Origin: Arthrobacter sp. PGP41
GTDB lineage: Bacteria > Actinomycetota > Actinomycetes > Actinomycetales > Micrococcaceae
NCBI RefSeq assembly: GCF_002953935.1
Contig: NZ_CP026514.1
Coordinates: 930,001 to 994,000, forward strand
Reading direction: 5' to 3'
DNA length: 64,000 nucleotides
Made by a program: the position numbers and the translations under genes. The notes below the pieces were generated by a model. That model was given only the letters and a program-made list of their open reading frames with translations. It had not been told where the DNA came from and made no database searches. This document shows, in pieces, positions 55,013 to 63,253 of the stretch (position 1 is the first letter of the stretch; every line of letters starts with the position of its first letter).

Positions 55013-56479
55013 ATGCCCACCGACACCTACGTCGTAGAGCCCATCGAAGAACTGCTCACCCAGGCGGATCCCGACCATACGCTCGCCCCCTGCGGGCTCC
55101 GGCAGCTCATCCTCGGCCCCGGCGCGCTTGGTGCAGTAGCCGACGCGGTCACCCGGCTCCTGCCGGCTCCACAGCCCGGCAGCGTGCCGCCGCGGGTCTC
55201 GCTCCTCGTGGACCGTACCCGGATCACACGCTCCGGGGAGGACGTCAAAGACCTCATCCAGGCCCAGCTCGCAGCCAGGTTCAACGTCGTCCGGTCGGTG
55301 CTCGATGACGGGCACGCTGAGCTCCACGTCGTCGACAGCGTCCTCGACGAGGCCGCCGGAGTTGTCCTTGGCGCGGATGCCGTCGTCGCTGTTGGCGGCG
55401 GCACCATCAGCGACATCGCGAAGGTCGCGGTCCAGCGCGCAGGCGCCGGAGGCAGCACCCCGGTCCTGGTTTCGGTTCAGACCGCCGCCTCCGTCGACGG
55501 GTACACCGACGACGTGTCCGTGGTCCTGCGGGACGGGGTGAAACGAACCGTACCCTCATGCTGGCCGGACGCAGTCATCTCCGATACGGACGTCATCGCC
55601 GAGGCTCCGGAAGCCATGAACCGTGCCGGGTTCGGTGAAATGACGTCCATGCTGGTTGCCCCGGCGGACTGGAAGCTCGCCTCGCTGGTGGGCACCGACC
55701 CGACCTACAAGCCCAGCGCCGTCCGCCTGCTCGGCATGGTGGGCAAGGACCTGGAAAGCTGGAGCGCCGGCGTCCGGGAGGCGGAGCCGGAATCCGTTGG
55801 CGCCCTCGCCCGCGCGCTGGCCCTGCGCGGCATCGTCACCGGCGTCGCCGGTACGACGGCCGTCCTGTCCGGCGTCGAACACCTGATCAGCCACATGCTC
55901 GACCAGTACCACGGCGCCCACGACGAGCCCATCGGTTTCCACGGCGCCCAGGTGGGGGCCGGTTCCGTCATCGCCGCCAGCGCCTGGGACATGCTGTTCG
56001 AGAGGCTCGCCGCGGCGCCCGGCAGCCGCCCGCACCTGGCAGCCCTCGATCACGGACCCGCCAGGCGCAAGGTCCTCACCGCCTTCGAGCGCGTCGACCC
56101 GACCCTGCGCGTGGCCGAAGAGTGCTGGCGCGACTACTCCGCCAAACTCGACACCGTCGGGCGCGGGCTCCCGCGCATCGGCGCGCTGCTGGAGGGCTGG
56201 GCGGACGTCCAGGACGAACTCCGCGGACTCGTCCGGCCCGCAGACTCGATCGCCGCTGCGCTCGCGGGCGCCGGCGCCCCAGTCTCACTGTCCGGGCTTG
56301 AGCCTTCCGTGAATGCCGAACTGGGACGGTGGGCGGTCGAAAACTGCGCCCTCATGCGGAACCGCTTCACGGTGGTGGACCTGCTCACGCTCCTCGGGTG
56401 GTGGGGGACCGCGGACGTGGACGAGGTGCTGGCGCGCGCCGCCCAGGCCGCTGCAGCTGCGGCCCCGGAAAGGAAGTGA
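55013..56479 (+). CDS. Glycerol-1-phosphate dehydrogenase-family enzyme (AraM/EgsA-like)
   Basis: 488 aa, longer than typical AraM (about 400). Iron-alcohol-dehydrogenase-like fold: LGADAVVAVGGGTISDIAK binds NAD(P); VSVQTAASVDGYTDDVSV and GVKRTVPSCWPDAVISD match the AraM group. Metal ligands appear in VEHLISHMLDQYH and IGFHGAQVG. At the first ligand position (RAGFGEMTS) the sequence has Glu where the family normally has Asp. The enzyme class interconverts DHAP and glycerol 1-phosphate in archaea and some bacteria. Here it more likely oxidises or reduces a phosphorylated intermediate of the sugar pathway. Confidence 0.8.
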   Translation: MPTDTYVVEPIEELLTQADPDHTLAPCGLRQLILGPGALGAVADAVTRLLPAPQPGSVPPRVSLLVDRTRITRSGEDVKDLIQAQLAARFNVVRSVLDDGHAELHVVDSVLDEAAGVVLGADAVVAVGGGTISDIAKVAVQRAGAGGSTPVLVSVQTAASVDGYTDDVSVVLRDGVKRTVPSCWPDAVISDTDVIAEAPEAMNRAGFGEMTSMLVAPADWKLASLVGTDPTYKPSAVRLLGMVGKDLESWSAGVREAEPESVGALARALALRGIVTGVAGTTAVLSGVEHLISHMLDQYHGAHDEPIGFHGAQVGAGSVIAASAWDMLFERLAAAPGSRPHLAALDHGPARRKVLTAFERVDPTLRVAEECWRDYSAKLDTVGRGLPRIGALLEGWADVQDELRGLVRPADSIAAALAGAGAPVSLSGLEPSVNAELGRWAVENCALMRNRFTVVDLLTLLGWWGTADVDEVLARAAQAAAAAAPERK

Positions 56480-56483
56480 AGCC

Positions 56484-57995
56484 ATGCTGCGTGACTATGT
56501 GATCGGCGTCGACTGCTCCACAACGGCCGCCAAGGCCGTCGTCTGGAACGCCCGCGGCGAAGCGCTCTCGCAGGCGCGCTGCGCCTTCAGCCTCAGCCAG
56601 CCCCGTCCGGGATGGGGGGAACAGAACGCAGAGGACTGGTGGACCGCCTCCGCTGAAGCGATCCGGCGTGCAGCCCAGACCGTGGACACCTCCCGGATCG
56701 GCGCCATCTGCATCACCCATCAGCGCGAGAGCTTTGTTTGCCTGGATGATGAGGGCATCCCGCTCCGGCCGGCAATGCTGTGGCTTGACACCCGTGCCAC
56801 CGAGGAGGTCGCCGCCTTCGGCACGGAGGACGTTCACCGCCTCACCGGCAAGCCCGCCAACCCGACCCCGGCCTGGTACAAGCTCCACTGGCTCCAGGCC
56901 CATGAACCGGACACGGTCTCACGCATCGGCAAGGTGGTGGACGTGCACGGGTTCCTGGTCCACCGCCTCACCGGTGCCTGGCTCACTTCCTGGGCTTCGG
57001 CGGATCCGCTCGGCCTGGTGGACATGTCCACCTTCGATTACGACGACGGACTGGTCACCGCGGTGGGCCTTGACCGCGGGCAGCTCAGCGAACTCCGGCC
57101 ACCCGGCAGCGTCCTGGGCAGTCTCACGGACGACGCCGCCGCGCGCCTTGGCCTTCCGTCGGGAGTCGCCGTCGTGGCCGGCGCGGGGGACGGGCAATGC
57201 GCACAGCTTGGTGCCGGCGCGACCACCGGCGGCCGGGCCTACCTAAACCTCGGCAGCGGGATCGTGTCCGGAACGTTCTCGGAACACTATTCCTATGCGC
57301 GGGAATACAGGACGCTCTCGGCCGCTGTCCCCGGTTCCTACACCCTGGAGACCTTCATCGGCGGGGGCACCATCAACCTGGGCTGGTTCGTCGAGAAATT
57401 CTCGGGGATCGACGCCCAAGGCCTCGGACTGGGGCTGAGCCCCGAACAGGTCCTCGAGACCGCGGCCGCGGCTCTCCCCCCGGGTTCGGAGGGCCTGCTG
57501 GCCCTGCCGTACTGGACCGGTGCCCTCACTCCGTACTGGGACCATAACGCGCGCGGTGCGCTGCTGGGCCTCACAGGCATTCACGGCAAGGCGCACGTGT
57601 ACCGGGCACTGCTCGAAGGCCTCGCTTTCGAGCAGCGGCTCCTGACCACGGGGGCGGAGAAGGCCCTGGCAGAGCCCGTGGCCGAAGTGGTCGCCCTGGG
57701 CGGCGGCTCCCGCAGCCCGGTATGGTGCCAGATTATCGCCGACGTCATGCAGCGCAGCGTCTCCGTGGTGCGCGACCCGGAGAGCACCTGCCTTGGTGCG
57801 GGGATGCTGGCCGCGGCCGCCGCGGGCATCCACGATTCCGTGGCCTCCGCCGCGAAGGCCATGAGCGGAACAGGGCTGTCCTACGAGCCCCGAACCGGCG
57901 CGGCCGCAGCGTACGACCGGCTCTACGACGTCTACCGCGATATCTATCCCGCCAACCGGGCTGTTTTCGCCAAACTCGCGGAGGCAACGCGATGA
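56484..57995 (+). CDS. FGGY-family carbohydrate kinase
   Basis: 503 aa from the ATG at 56484. N-terminal domain begins YVIGVDCSTTAAKAVVWNARG; ITHQRESFVCLDDEG and AMLWLDTRATEE bind sugar. The C-terminal domain carries the ATP-site segment VAEVVALGGGSRSPVWCQIIADV. The group lies near xylulo- and glucono-kinases. It should phosphorylate the imported sugar or polyol. The G1PDH-family gene ends 4 nt upstream and the HAD gene overlaps by 4 nt. Confidence 0.87.
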   Translation: MLRDYVIGVDCSTTAAKAVVWNARGEALSQARCAFSLSQPRPGWGEQNAEDWWTASAEAIRRAAQTVDTSRIGAICITHQRESFVCLDDEGIPLRPAMLWLDTRATEEVAAFGTEDVHRLTGKPANPTPAWYKLHWLQAHEPDTVSRIGKVVDVHGFLVHRLTGAWLTSWASADPLGLVDMSTFDYDDGLVTAVGLDRGQLSELRPPGSVLGSLTDDAAARLGLPSGVAVVAGAGDGQCAQLGAGATTGGRAYLNLGSGIVSGTFSEHYSYAREYRTLSAAVPGSYTLETFIGGGTINLGWFVEKFSGIDAQGLGLGLSPEQVLETAAAALPPGSEGLLALPYWTGALTPYWDHNARGALLGLTGIHGKAHVYRALLEGLAFEQRLLTTGAEKALAEPVAEVVALGGGSRSPVWCQIIADVMQRSVSVVRDPESTCLGAGMLAAAAAGIHDSVASAAKAMSGTGLSYEPRTGAAAAYDRLYDVYRDIYPANRAVFAKLAEATR

Positions 57996-58828
57996 CTGCT
58001 TCAACAACCCTGACGTCCAGGCCCGTGAGGGCCTATGCCGGCTACCTCTTCGACCTGGACGGCACGATCTATCTGGGCGACGAGCTGCTTCCAGGGGCTG
58101 CGGAGCTGGTGCACGGTCTCCGGGAGGCCGGACGCGAAACACTCTTCCTATCCAATAACCCCACCAAGAACCCGCAGATGTACGCGGACAAGCTGACCCG
58201 GCTGGGCCTGCCAACCCCGGTTAACCGGATCGTGAACCCGCTGGTCACGATCGCCGCGTGGCTGCGCAAGGAAGCCCCGGGGGCCGGGGTGTTCGTCATT
58301 GGCGAAGAGCCGCTCCAACAGGCCATCCGCTCGGCCGGCTTCCGGTTGACCGAGGATCCCCGGGACATTGACGTCGTCGTCGCGAGCTATGACCGCGGCT
58401 TCGACTACCGCAAGCTCCAGATCGCCTTTGACGCACTCTGGCAGCACCGGCGGGCCCGCCTGGTGGCGACGAACCCCGATGCCTACTGTCCCATGCCGAT
58501 GGGCCGGGGGGAGCCGGATGCTGCGGCGGTGATCGCCGCGATCGAGGCATGCACGGGAGTGCGCTGCGAGGCCAATGTGGGAAAGCCGGCCGGCGTCATG
58601 CTGCAGACAGCGCTGGACGTCCTGGGGCTTTCCGGATCGGACTGCGTCATGGTGGGGGACCGGCTGCAGACGGACATCGCCATGGCGGTAGACGCCGGGA
58701 TGGATTCGGCCCTCGTCCTCACGGGCGAGGCCACCGTGGAGATGGCAGGGCTGCTGCCCCCTGAGCGGCAGCCGACCCTGGTGCTGCCGCGCATCGATGC
58801 ACTCCTGGAGCCCTTCCGGGACTCCTGA
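57992..58828 (+). CDS. HAD-IIA sugar-phosphate phosphatase (NagD-like)
   Basis: 278 aa from the ATG at 57992, overlapping the kinase stop (ATGA). Motif I YLFDLDGTIYLGD with nucleophile Asp, motif II FLSNNPTKN, catalytic Lys in ANVGKPAGVM and motif IV MVGDRLQTDIAMA. Class IIA cap in the middle. These enzymes dephosphorylate glycolaldehyde-, glycerol- or sugar phosphates and phosphoglycolate. Its presence beside a kinase suggests removal of a dead-end phosphate or a later dephosphorylation step. Confidence 0.87.
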   Translation: MTASTTLTSRPVRAYAGYLFDLDGTIYLGDELLPGAAELVHGLREAGRETLFLSNNPTKNPQMYADKLTRLGLPTPVNRIVNPLVTIAAWLRKEAPGAGVFVIGEEPLQQAIRSAGFRLTEDPRDIDVVVASYDRGFDYRKLQIAFDALWQHRRARLVATNPDAYCPMPMGRGEPDAAAVIAAIEACTGVRCEANVGKPAGVMLQTALDVLGLSGSDCVMVGDRLQTDIAMAVDAGMDSALVLTGEATVEMAGLLPPERQPTLVLPRIDALLEPFRDS

Positions 58829-58860
58829 CCAGGCGCGCACGCTTGTGGCCGATCAGGCTC

Positions 58861-58889
58861 TTGCCAGTTCGGCTACCCACAAATAGAAT
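58861..58889 (+). promoter_or_regulatory. Internal promoter for the dehydrogenase/aldolase genes
   Basis: TTGCCA (58861-58866), 17-nt spacer, TAGAAT (58884-58889). An AT-rich island with a GAATTAGAATTC palindrome follows, then a GAGAGGAG ribosome binding site before the E1-alpha gene. It makes the second half of the cluster separately transcribable. Confidence 0.6.
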
Positions 58890-58930
58890 TAGAATTCATA
58901 CCTTGAATATTTACTCAGAGAGGAGCCGTG

Positions 58931-59917
58931 ATGGATCTTTCATCGCAGAATTTGCTGGAGATGCAGCGGCGCATGCTGCGCATTCGCCGTTTCGACGAGC
59001 GGGCATCCCGGATGGTCAAGCGCGGCCAGATCCCGGGAACCGTGCACACCAGCATCGGGCAGGAGGCCCAGGTTGTCGGTGCCTGCATGGCCCTCGGGGA
59101 CGGGGACTACATGTCCGGCAACCACCGCAGCCACGGACACCCGATCGGTAAGGGCTCCCCCCTGGGGCCGCTCATGGCCGAGCTCGTGGGCAAGGCAACG
59201 GGCGTCTGCCAGGGCAAGGGCGGGTCGCTGCACCTGGCCGACTTCGCCGTCGGGAGCCTGGGGGAGTCCGGCATCGTCGGCTCGTCGATTCCGATCGCCA
59301 CCGGTGCTGCGCTCTCGAGCAAGGTGCTGGGCAACGGCAAAGTGTCCCTGGCGTTCTTCGGCGACGGCGCAGCGAACCAGGGGTGCCTGTATGAGGCCAT
59401 GAACATCTCCGGCGTGTGGGACCTGCCGGTGGTCTTCCTGTGCGAAAACAACCAGTACGCGCTGTCCACCCCGGCCCACACGGTGACGTCCGGGGTGATT
59501 GCGGACCGTGCGGCCGGCTTCGGGATGCCCGGTGTCCGGGTGGAGGACGGCCAGGACGTGCTCGCGGTGTTCGAGGCGGTCACGACCGCCGTCGAACGCG
59601 CCCGACGGGGAGAGGGTCCTTCCCTTGTGGAAGTGGTCACGTACCGGTTCAACGAGCACTCCGAGGGGCTGCGTCTTGGCACGGACTACCGCAATGCGGA
59701 AGAAAAGGCGGCCTGGGTGGAGCGGGACCCGATCGTCCTGTTCCGCCGGCACCTCGAGCGGGAAGGGATTGCCACAGCCGAGGAACTCGACGCCCTGGAG
59801 GCCGAAGTCCTCGCCGAGGTCGATGAAGCCGTGCGGTTCACCGACGAGAGCCCCTACCCCGACCCCAGCGTCGCCTTCAAAGACCTCTACACCGAGCCGA
59901 TCGGAGCAATCGCATGA
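58931..59917 (+). CDS. 2-oxoacid/acetoin dehydrogenase-type E1 component, alpha subunit
   Basis: 328 aa. The thiamine-diphosphate motif GDGAANQGCLYEAMN...CENNQYALS is complete (GDG to the NN pair). GQEAQVVGACMAL, SGNHRSHGHPIGKG and GSSIPIATGAA match pyruvate/acetoin dehydrogenase E1 alpha. The size and short C-terminus favour the acetoin/branched-chain-like E1 over the large AceE-type pyruvate dehydrogenase used in actinobacteria. Overlaps the beta-subunit gene by 4 nt. The substrate is not known; the sugar-pathway setting suggests a ketone or 2-oxo acid made from the imported compound. Confidence 0.85.
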   Translation: MDLSSQNLLEMQRRMLRIRRFDERASRMVKRGQIPGTVHTSIGQEAQVVGACMALGDGDYMSGNHRSHGHPIGKGSPLGPLMAELVGKATGVCQGKGGSLHLADFAVGSLGESGIVGSSIPIATGAALSSKVLGNGKVSLAFFGDGAANQGCLYEAMNISGVWDLPVVFLCENNQYALSTPAHTVTSGVIADRAAGFGMPGVRVEDGQDVLAVFEAVTTAVERARRGEGPSLVEVVTYRFNEHSEGLRLGTDYRNAEEKAAWVERDPIVLFRRHLEREGIATAEELDALEAEVLAEVDEAVRFTDESPYPDPSVAFKDLYTEPIGAIA

Positions 59918-60960
59918 CTGTCATGAGCTACCTTGGCGCCATCGGCGCCGCCCAGCGCGAGGCCATGGAGGCCGACGAGCGGGTCGTCATCATTGGCGAG
60001 GACGTCGAAGCCAACGTCTACGGCACCACCGGCGCCGGCAAGTCCCGCAAGGACAAGGGCGACTTCCTGGAGATGTTCGGCGCCAACCGCATCCGCAACA
60101 CCCCGATCTCCGAGGAAGTCATCGTTGGGGCCGCGATCGGCGCCGCGATGACCGGCCTGCGCCCGATCGTCGACCTGTCGTACTCGAGCTTCCTGTACAT
60201 GGCGATGGACCAGTTCGTGAACCAGGCCGCCAAGAACCGCTACATGTTCGGCGGGCAGGCGTCCATCCCCGTGGTGTTCCGCTCAGCGATGTTCTACGGG
60301 CTGAACACCGGCGCGCACCACTCCGACCGGCCGTACCCGATGTTCATGAACGTCCCCGGGCTGAAGATCATCGTCCCGTCCAACCCGTACGACGCGAAGG
60401 GCCTGCTCCGCAGCGCGGTGGATTCCGATGACCCCGTCCTGACCTTCGAAGCCTGCATGCTGTGGGGCAGCAAGGGCGAAGTCCCGGAAGAGGAATACAA
60501 GATCCCGTTCGGCCAGGCCAACGTTGCCCGGACCGGCGACGACGTCACCGTCGTCGCGATCTCCAGCGCCGTCCCGGAAGCCCTCGCCGCTGCGGAAACC
60601 CTCGCTGGAGAGGGCGTATCGGTCGAAGTGCTCGACCCGCGAACCCTCGTCCCGTTCGACACCGAGGCAGTCATCCGCTCCGTCCAGCGCACCGGCCGGC
60701 TGGTCATCGCCGACCCGGCCCACCGGACGTGCTCCGCCGCGGCGGAGATCTCGGCCATCGTGGCCGAGGAGGCCTTCGAGTCCCTCAGGGCCCCGATCGT
60801 CCGGGTGACCACCCCTGATACCCAGATCCCGTTCAGTCCCGCCCTCGAGAAGCAGCTCTACCCGAACCGGACAAAGATCGAGGACGCCGTCCGCCGCATC
60901 ACCGGCTTGATGGCGAACACCTTGGACAGCGAACTCACATCGCCCGCACCGCGCATGTGA
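59914..60960 (+). CDS. 2-oxoacid/acetoin dehydrogenase-type E1 component, beta subunit
   Basis: 348 aa. MEADERVVIIGEDVEANVYG, RIRNTPISEEVIVGAAIGAA and the C-terminal transketolase-C domain (VEVLDPRTLVPFDTEAVI) are standard for E1 beta, which completes the thiamine site at the dimer interface. NTGAHHSDRPYPMFMNVPGL is the conserved GxxHS region. With the alpha subunit it forms an alpha2beta2 decarboxylase/C-C cleaving component. Confidence 0.87.
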   Translation: MTVMSYLGAIGAAQREAMEADERVVIIGEDVEANVYGTTGAGKSRKDKGDFLEMFGANRIRNTPISEEVIVGAAIGAAMTGLRPIVDLSYSSFLYMAMDQFVNQAAKNRYMFGGQASIPVVFRSAMFYGLNTGAHHSDRPYPMFMNVPGLKIIVPSNPYDAKGLLRSAVDSDDPVLTFEACMLWGSKGEVPEEEYKIPFGQANVARTGDDVTVVAISSAVPEALAAAETLAGEGVSVEVLDPRTLVPFDTEAVIRSVQRTGRLVIADPAHRTCSAAAEISAIVAEEAFESLRAPIVRVTTPDTQIPFSPALEKQLYPNRTKIEDAVRRITGLMANTLDSELTSPAPRM

Positions 60961-60997
60961 CACCCCCTAAAGAACAACCAAAACAAGGAGAAAGAAC

Positions 60998-61240
60998 ATG
61001 GCAAAAGTTGAGGTCCTGCTGCCCCAGTGGGGCATGGGCATGAGCGAAGGCACCATCGCCACCTGGCTCAAGAACGTCGGCGACACCGTCACCGAGGACG
61101 AGCCGCTGGCGGAGGTCGAAGCTGAAAAGGTCGAGGAGACCCTCGAGTCCCCCGCCTCCGGCGTCCTGGCCGAAATCGTCGTCCCCGAAGGCGAAACGGT
61201 CGACGTCCGCAGCGTGATCGCCTACATCGAGACGGCCTGA
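60998..61240 (+). CDS. Stand-alone lipoyl-carrier protein
   Basis: 80 aa, one complete biotinyl/lipoyl domain: LLPQWGMGMSEGTIATWLK and the hairpin AEVEAEKVEETLESPASG with the modifiable Lys44. In normal E2 proteins this domain is fused to the catalytic domain. Here it is free and precedes the aldolase gene, with the E2 catalytic domain encoded separately at 62129. AAGGAGAAAG ribosome site. Confidence 0.85.
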   Translation: MAKVEVLLPQWGMGMSEGTIATWLKNVGDTVTEDEPLAEVEAEKVEETLESPASGVLAEIVVPEGETVDVRSVIAYIETA

Positions 61241-61268
61241 CGGTCCAGGGCAGGAAAGGGAGCCGGTT

Positions 61269-62132
61269 ATGCCACAGGTCGATCCACGCCAGATCGTTAA
61301 GGACGCGTCCGAGGGCGCGTACGCCGTCGGGGCGTTCAATATGCACAACGAGGAGACTACTGAAGCGCTCGTCAGGGCTGCCGAACGTGCCAAGTCTCCG
61401 GTGTTCCTCCAGGTGGGCCGGGCGATCGTGCCCCACATGGGGCTCAAGAAGGCCTACGAGATGACGCGCCGCATCGCCGAGGAATCCGAGGCCGAATACG
61501 TGATCCACCTGGACCACGGGCCGTGGGAGGAAGTCTTCGAGGCCATCAAGCTTGGGTTCACGTCCATCATGTACGACGGCGCCCACCTTCCGTTCGAGGA
61601 GAACATCCGCACCACCCGGAAAGTCGTCGAGGTGGCGCACTCCTTCGGCATCCCCGTGGAGGCCGAGCTGGGCAAGATCCCCGACGCCGACCAGCAAGTA
61701 GACTGGCAGGCCTACTACACCAACGTTGCCGAAGCGGAGCGTTTCGTCGCCGAGACGGGAGTCGATTTCCTCGCGATTTCCGTGGGCATCGTCCACGGTG
61801 TCCCCCTGGCGACGTCGCAGCCGCTGGACATCCAGAGGGTCAAGGAAATCGAGGCCGCCGTGAACATCCCGCTGGTCCTCCATGGCGCCTCCGGTGTCCC
61901 GGATGACGAGATCCGCGCTGCCATGGCTGCCGGAGTGCACAAGTTCAATGCGGATACGGACCTGCGCCTCGCGTTCCGTTCGGGCATCGAGGCCGTCTGG
62001 TCCCAGGGTGACCGCCAGTTGGAAGACGCGATGGCTGAGGGCCGCGAGAGGATGATCCAGGCGACCATCGAGAAGATGGAGCTGTACGGATGCGCCGGCA
62101 AGGCCCGGGGCCTGGTCCAGGCACAGCGGTGA
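61269..62132 (+). CDS. Class II ketose-bisphosphate-type aldolase
   Basis: 287 aa. Zinc-dependent class II fold: GAYAVGAFNMHNEET, VIHLDHGPWEEVFEAIKLG (first His), VEAELGKIP, ISVGIVHGVP and LVLHGASGVPDDEI (further zinc His). Nearest types are fructose-bisphosphate and tagatose-bisphosphate (GatY/KbaY) aldolases. Shorter than a housekeeping Fba of about 340 aa, so a pathway-specific enzyme. It would cleave a ketose phosphate to DHAP (or a related ketone) and an aldehyde. It lies inside the E1/lipoyl/E2 gene set, directly before the E2 gene (GTGA overlap). Confidence 0.85.
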   Translation: MPQVDPRQIVKDASEGAYAVGAFNMHNEETTEALVRAAERAKSPVFLQVGRAIVPHMGLKKAYEMTRRIAEESEAEYVIHLDHGPWEEVFEAIKLGFTSIMYDGAHLPFEENIRTTRKVVEVAHSFGIPVEAELGKIPDADQQVDWQAYYTNVAEAERFVAETGVDFLAISVGIVHGVPLATSQPLDIQRVKEIEAAVNIPLVLHGASGVPDDEIRAAMAAGVHKFNADTDLRLAFRSGIEAVWSQGDRQLEDAMAEGRERMIQATIEKMELYGCAGKARGLVQAQR

Positions 62133-62797
62133 CGGCGGTCGAGGAAGAGGGCAGGACTGTCGTCCCGCTCAAGGGAATCAGGCGGACTGCCGCGCGGCGC
62201 ATGGTGGCCGCGTGGGAGGCGCCCGCCTTCCACCTTGCCGTTGAGGCGGACATGGGGGCTGCGCTCCGCGTGAAGGAGCGCAGCCCCGGTGCCACGGTCA
62301 CGGATGCCATCCTTGCCGCCTGCGCGGCCGCGCTGCGGGAGCACCCGGCCCTGAACGCGCACTACGCCGACGAGACCGTCACCCGGTTCGAGCGCGTCAA
62401 CGTCGGCATGGCCGTCGATACTCCGGCAGGGCTGGTGGTTCCGGTCATCAAGGACGCTGCGTCGCTTGACCTGGCGGGTATGGCGGATGCGCGCCGGGAC
62501 ATCGTCCAGCGCGCCCGCGAGGGCAAGCTCACCATGGACGACGTGACGGACGGTACCTTTACCGTCTCCAACCTGGGCATGATGGGGATCGACGGGTTCG
62601 ATGCCATCCTCAACGTCCCGCAGGTTGCCATCCTCGCCGTCGGCGCCACGCGCCAGCAGTTCGTGCCGACCGACGACGGGCAGGGTGCGTGGAGGCCCCG
62701 TGCGAGGCTTACCCTCACCTGCGACCACCGGGCCATTGACGGCGCCACCGGCGCCCGGTTCCTGGCCGCAATACGCGAAAACCTCGAATCAAGCTGA
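62129..62797 (+). CDS. E2 acyltransferase catalytic domain, lacking lipoyl and subunit-binding domains
   Basis: 222 aa from a GTG at 62129 that overlaps the aldolase stop. It contains only the 2-oxoacid dehydrogenase acyltransferase domain: VVPLKGIRRTAARRMVAAW, TPAGLVVPVIKDA, TVSNLGMMGIDGFDAILN and the catalytic CDHRAIDG (His200, Asp204). The usual lipoyl arm and peripheral subunit-binding domain are absent; the free lipoyl protein at 60998 probably supplies the arm. No E3 gene is in the cluster. Confidence 0.85.
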   Translation: MTAVEEEGRTVVPLKGIRRTAARRMVAAWEAPAFHLAVEADMGAALRVKERSPGATVTDAILAACAAALREHPALNAHYADETVTRFERVNVGMAVDTPAGLVVPVIKDAASLDLAGMADARRDIVQRAREGKLTMDDVTDGTFTVSNLGMMGIDGFDAILNVPQVAILAVGATRQQFVPTDDGQGAWRPRARLTLTCDHRAIDGATGARFLAAIRENLESS

Positions 62798-62814
62798 CTG
62801 GGAGCACCCGCGGC

Positions 62815-62856
62815 AAAGGAGGCCGGACAACCGCAAGGTTGTCCGGCCTCCTTTTT
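62815..62856 (+). terminator. Strong rho-independent terminator of the cluster
   Basis: AAAGGAGGCCGGACAAC (62815-62831), loop CGCAAG, exact reverse complement (62838-62854), ending in TTTTT. It closes the 51-63 kb gene set. Confidence 0.92.
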
Positions 62857-63195
62857 GTGTGCTGACGGCGGGTCCCGTGGATACCGAGGACATGTCACCT
62901 GCGGAGTAGCAGCTGTTGACCGCGGTGCGGGCCCGCTATCTGTTCCGGTAGGGCACTTGCCTGTTCGCGCCCACTTACGAACGCCGACGCACGTTTGTTG
63001 GAGTGGCACCGTGGGTATGCGCCGTATCCCGTCTGCCCTGGACCGCATTTCCGGCCGCCGCCTGACGGACAGCAGGCTAACGCGACGAACAGGGGACGAC
63101 GCCGGGCAGCGGCTGCGTCGGGTGGCGCCAGCCGGGGCCTCAGCTCCGGGATGGGTCAGCCTTAGCGGGACAGGCCCAGGGGCCCTGGACACGCA
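62857..63195. other. 339-nt intergenic stretch without recognisable gene
   Basis: Between two terminators. Open frames here are short, Arg/Pro-rich and without ribosome sites. I see no RNA gene, repeat or regulatory motif I could defend. Confidence 0.5.
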
Positions 63196-63228
63196 GGAAA
63201 CCCCCGGCCTTCATAGCCGGGGGTTTCC
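63196..63228. terminator. Terminator of dipeptidase gene
   Basis: GGAAACCCCCGGC (63196-63208), loop CTTCATA, exact reverse complement (63216-63228). It lies 26 nt past the stop of the minus-strand dipeptidase gene. Confidence 0.75.
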
Positions 63229-63253
63229 TTGGTTTCAGTGGACGGGTGCCCGT

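Noticed and set aside
58931..62797. Housekeeping pyruvate or branched-chain dehydrogenase complex
   Set aside because: The E2 is split, no E3 is present, and an aldolase gene is embedded; the set follows a sugar importer and kinase.
62857..63195. Small RNA or tRNA gene between the two terminators
   Set aside because: No cloverleaf, no CCA end, no T-loop GTTCGA motif and no promoter I could defend.
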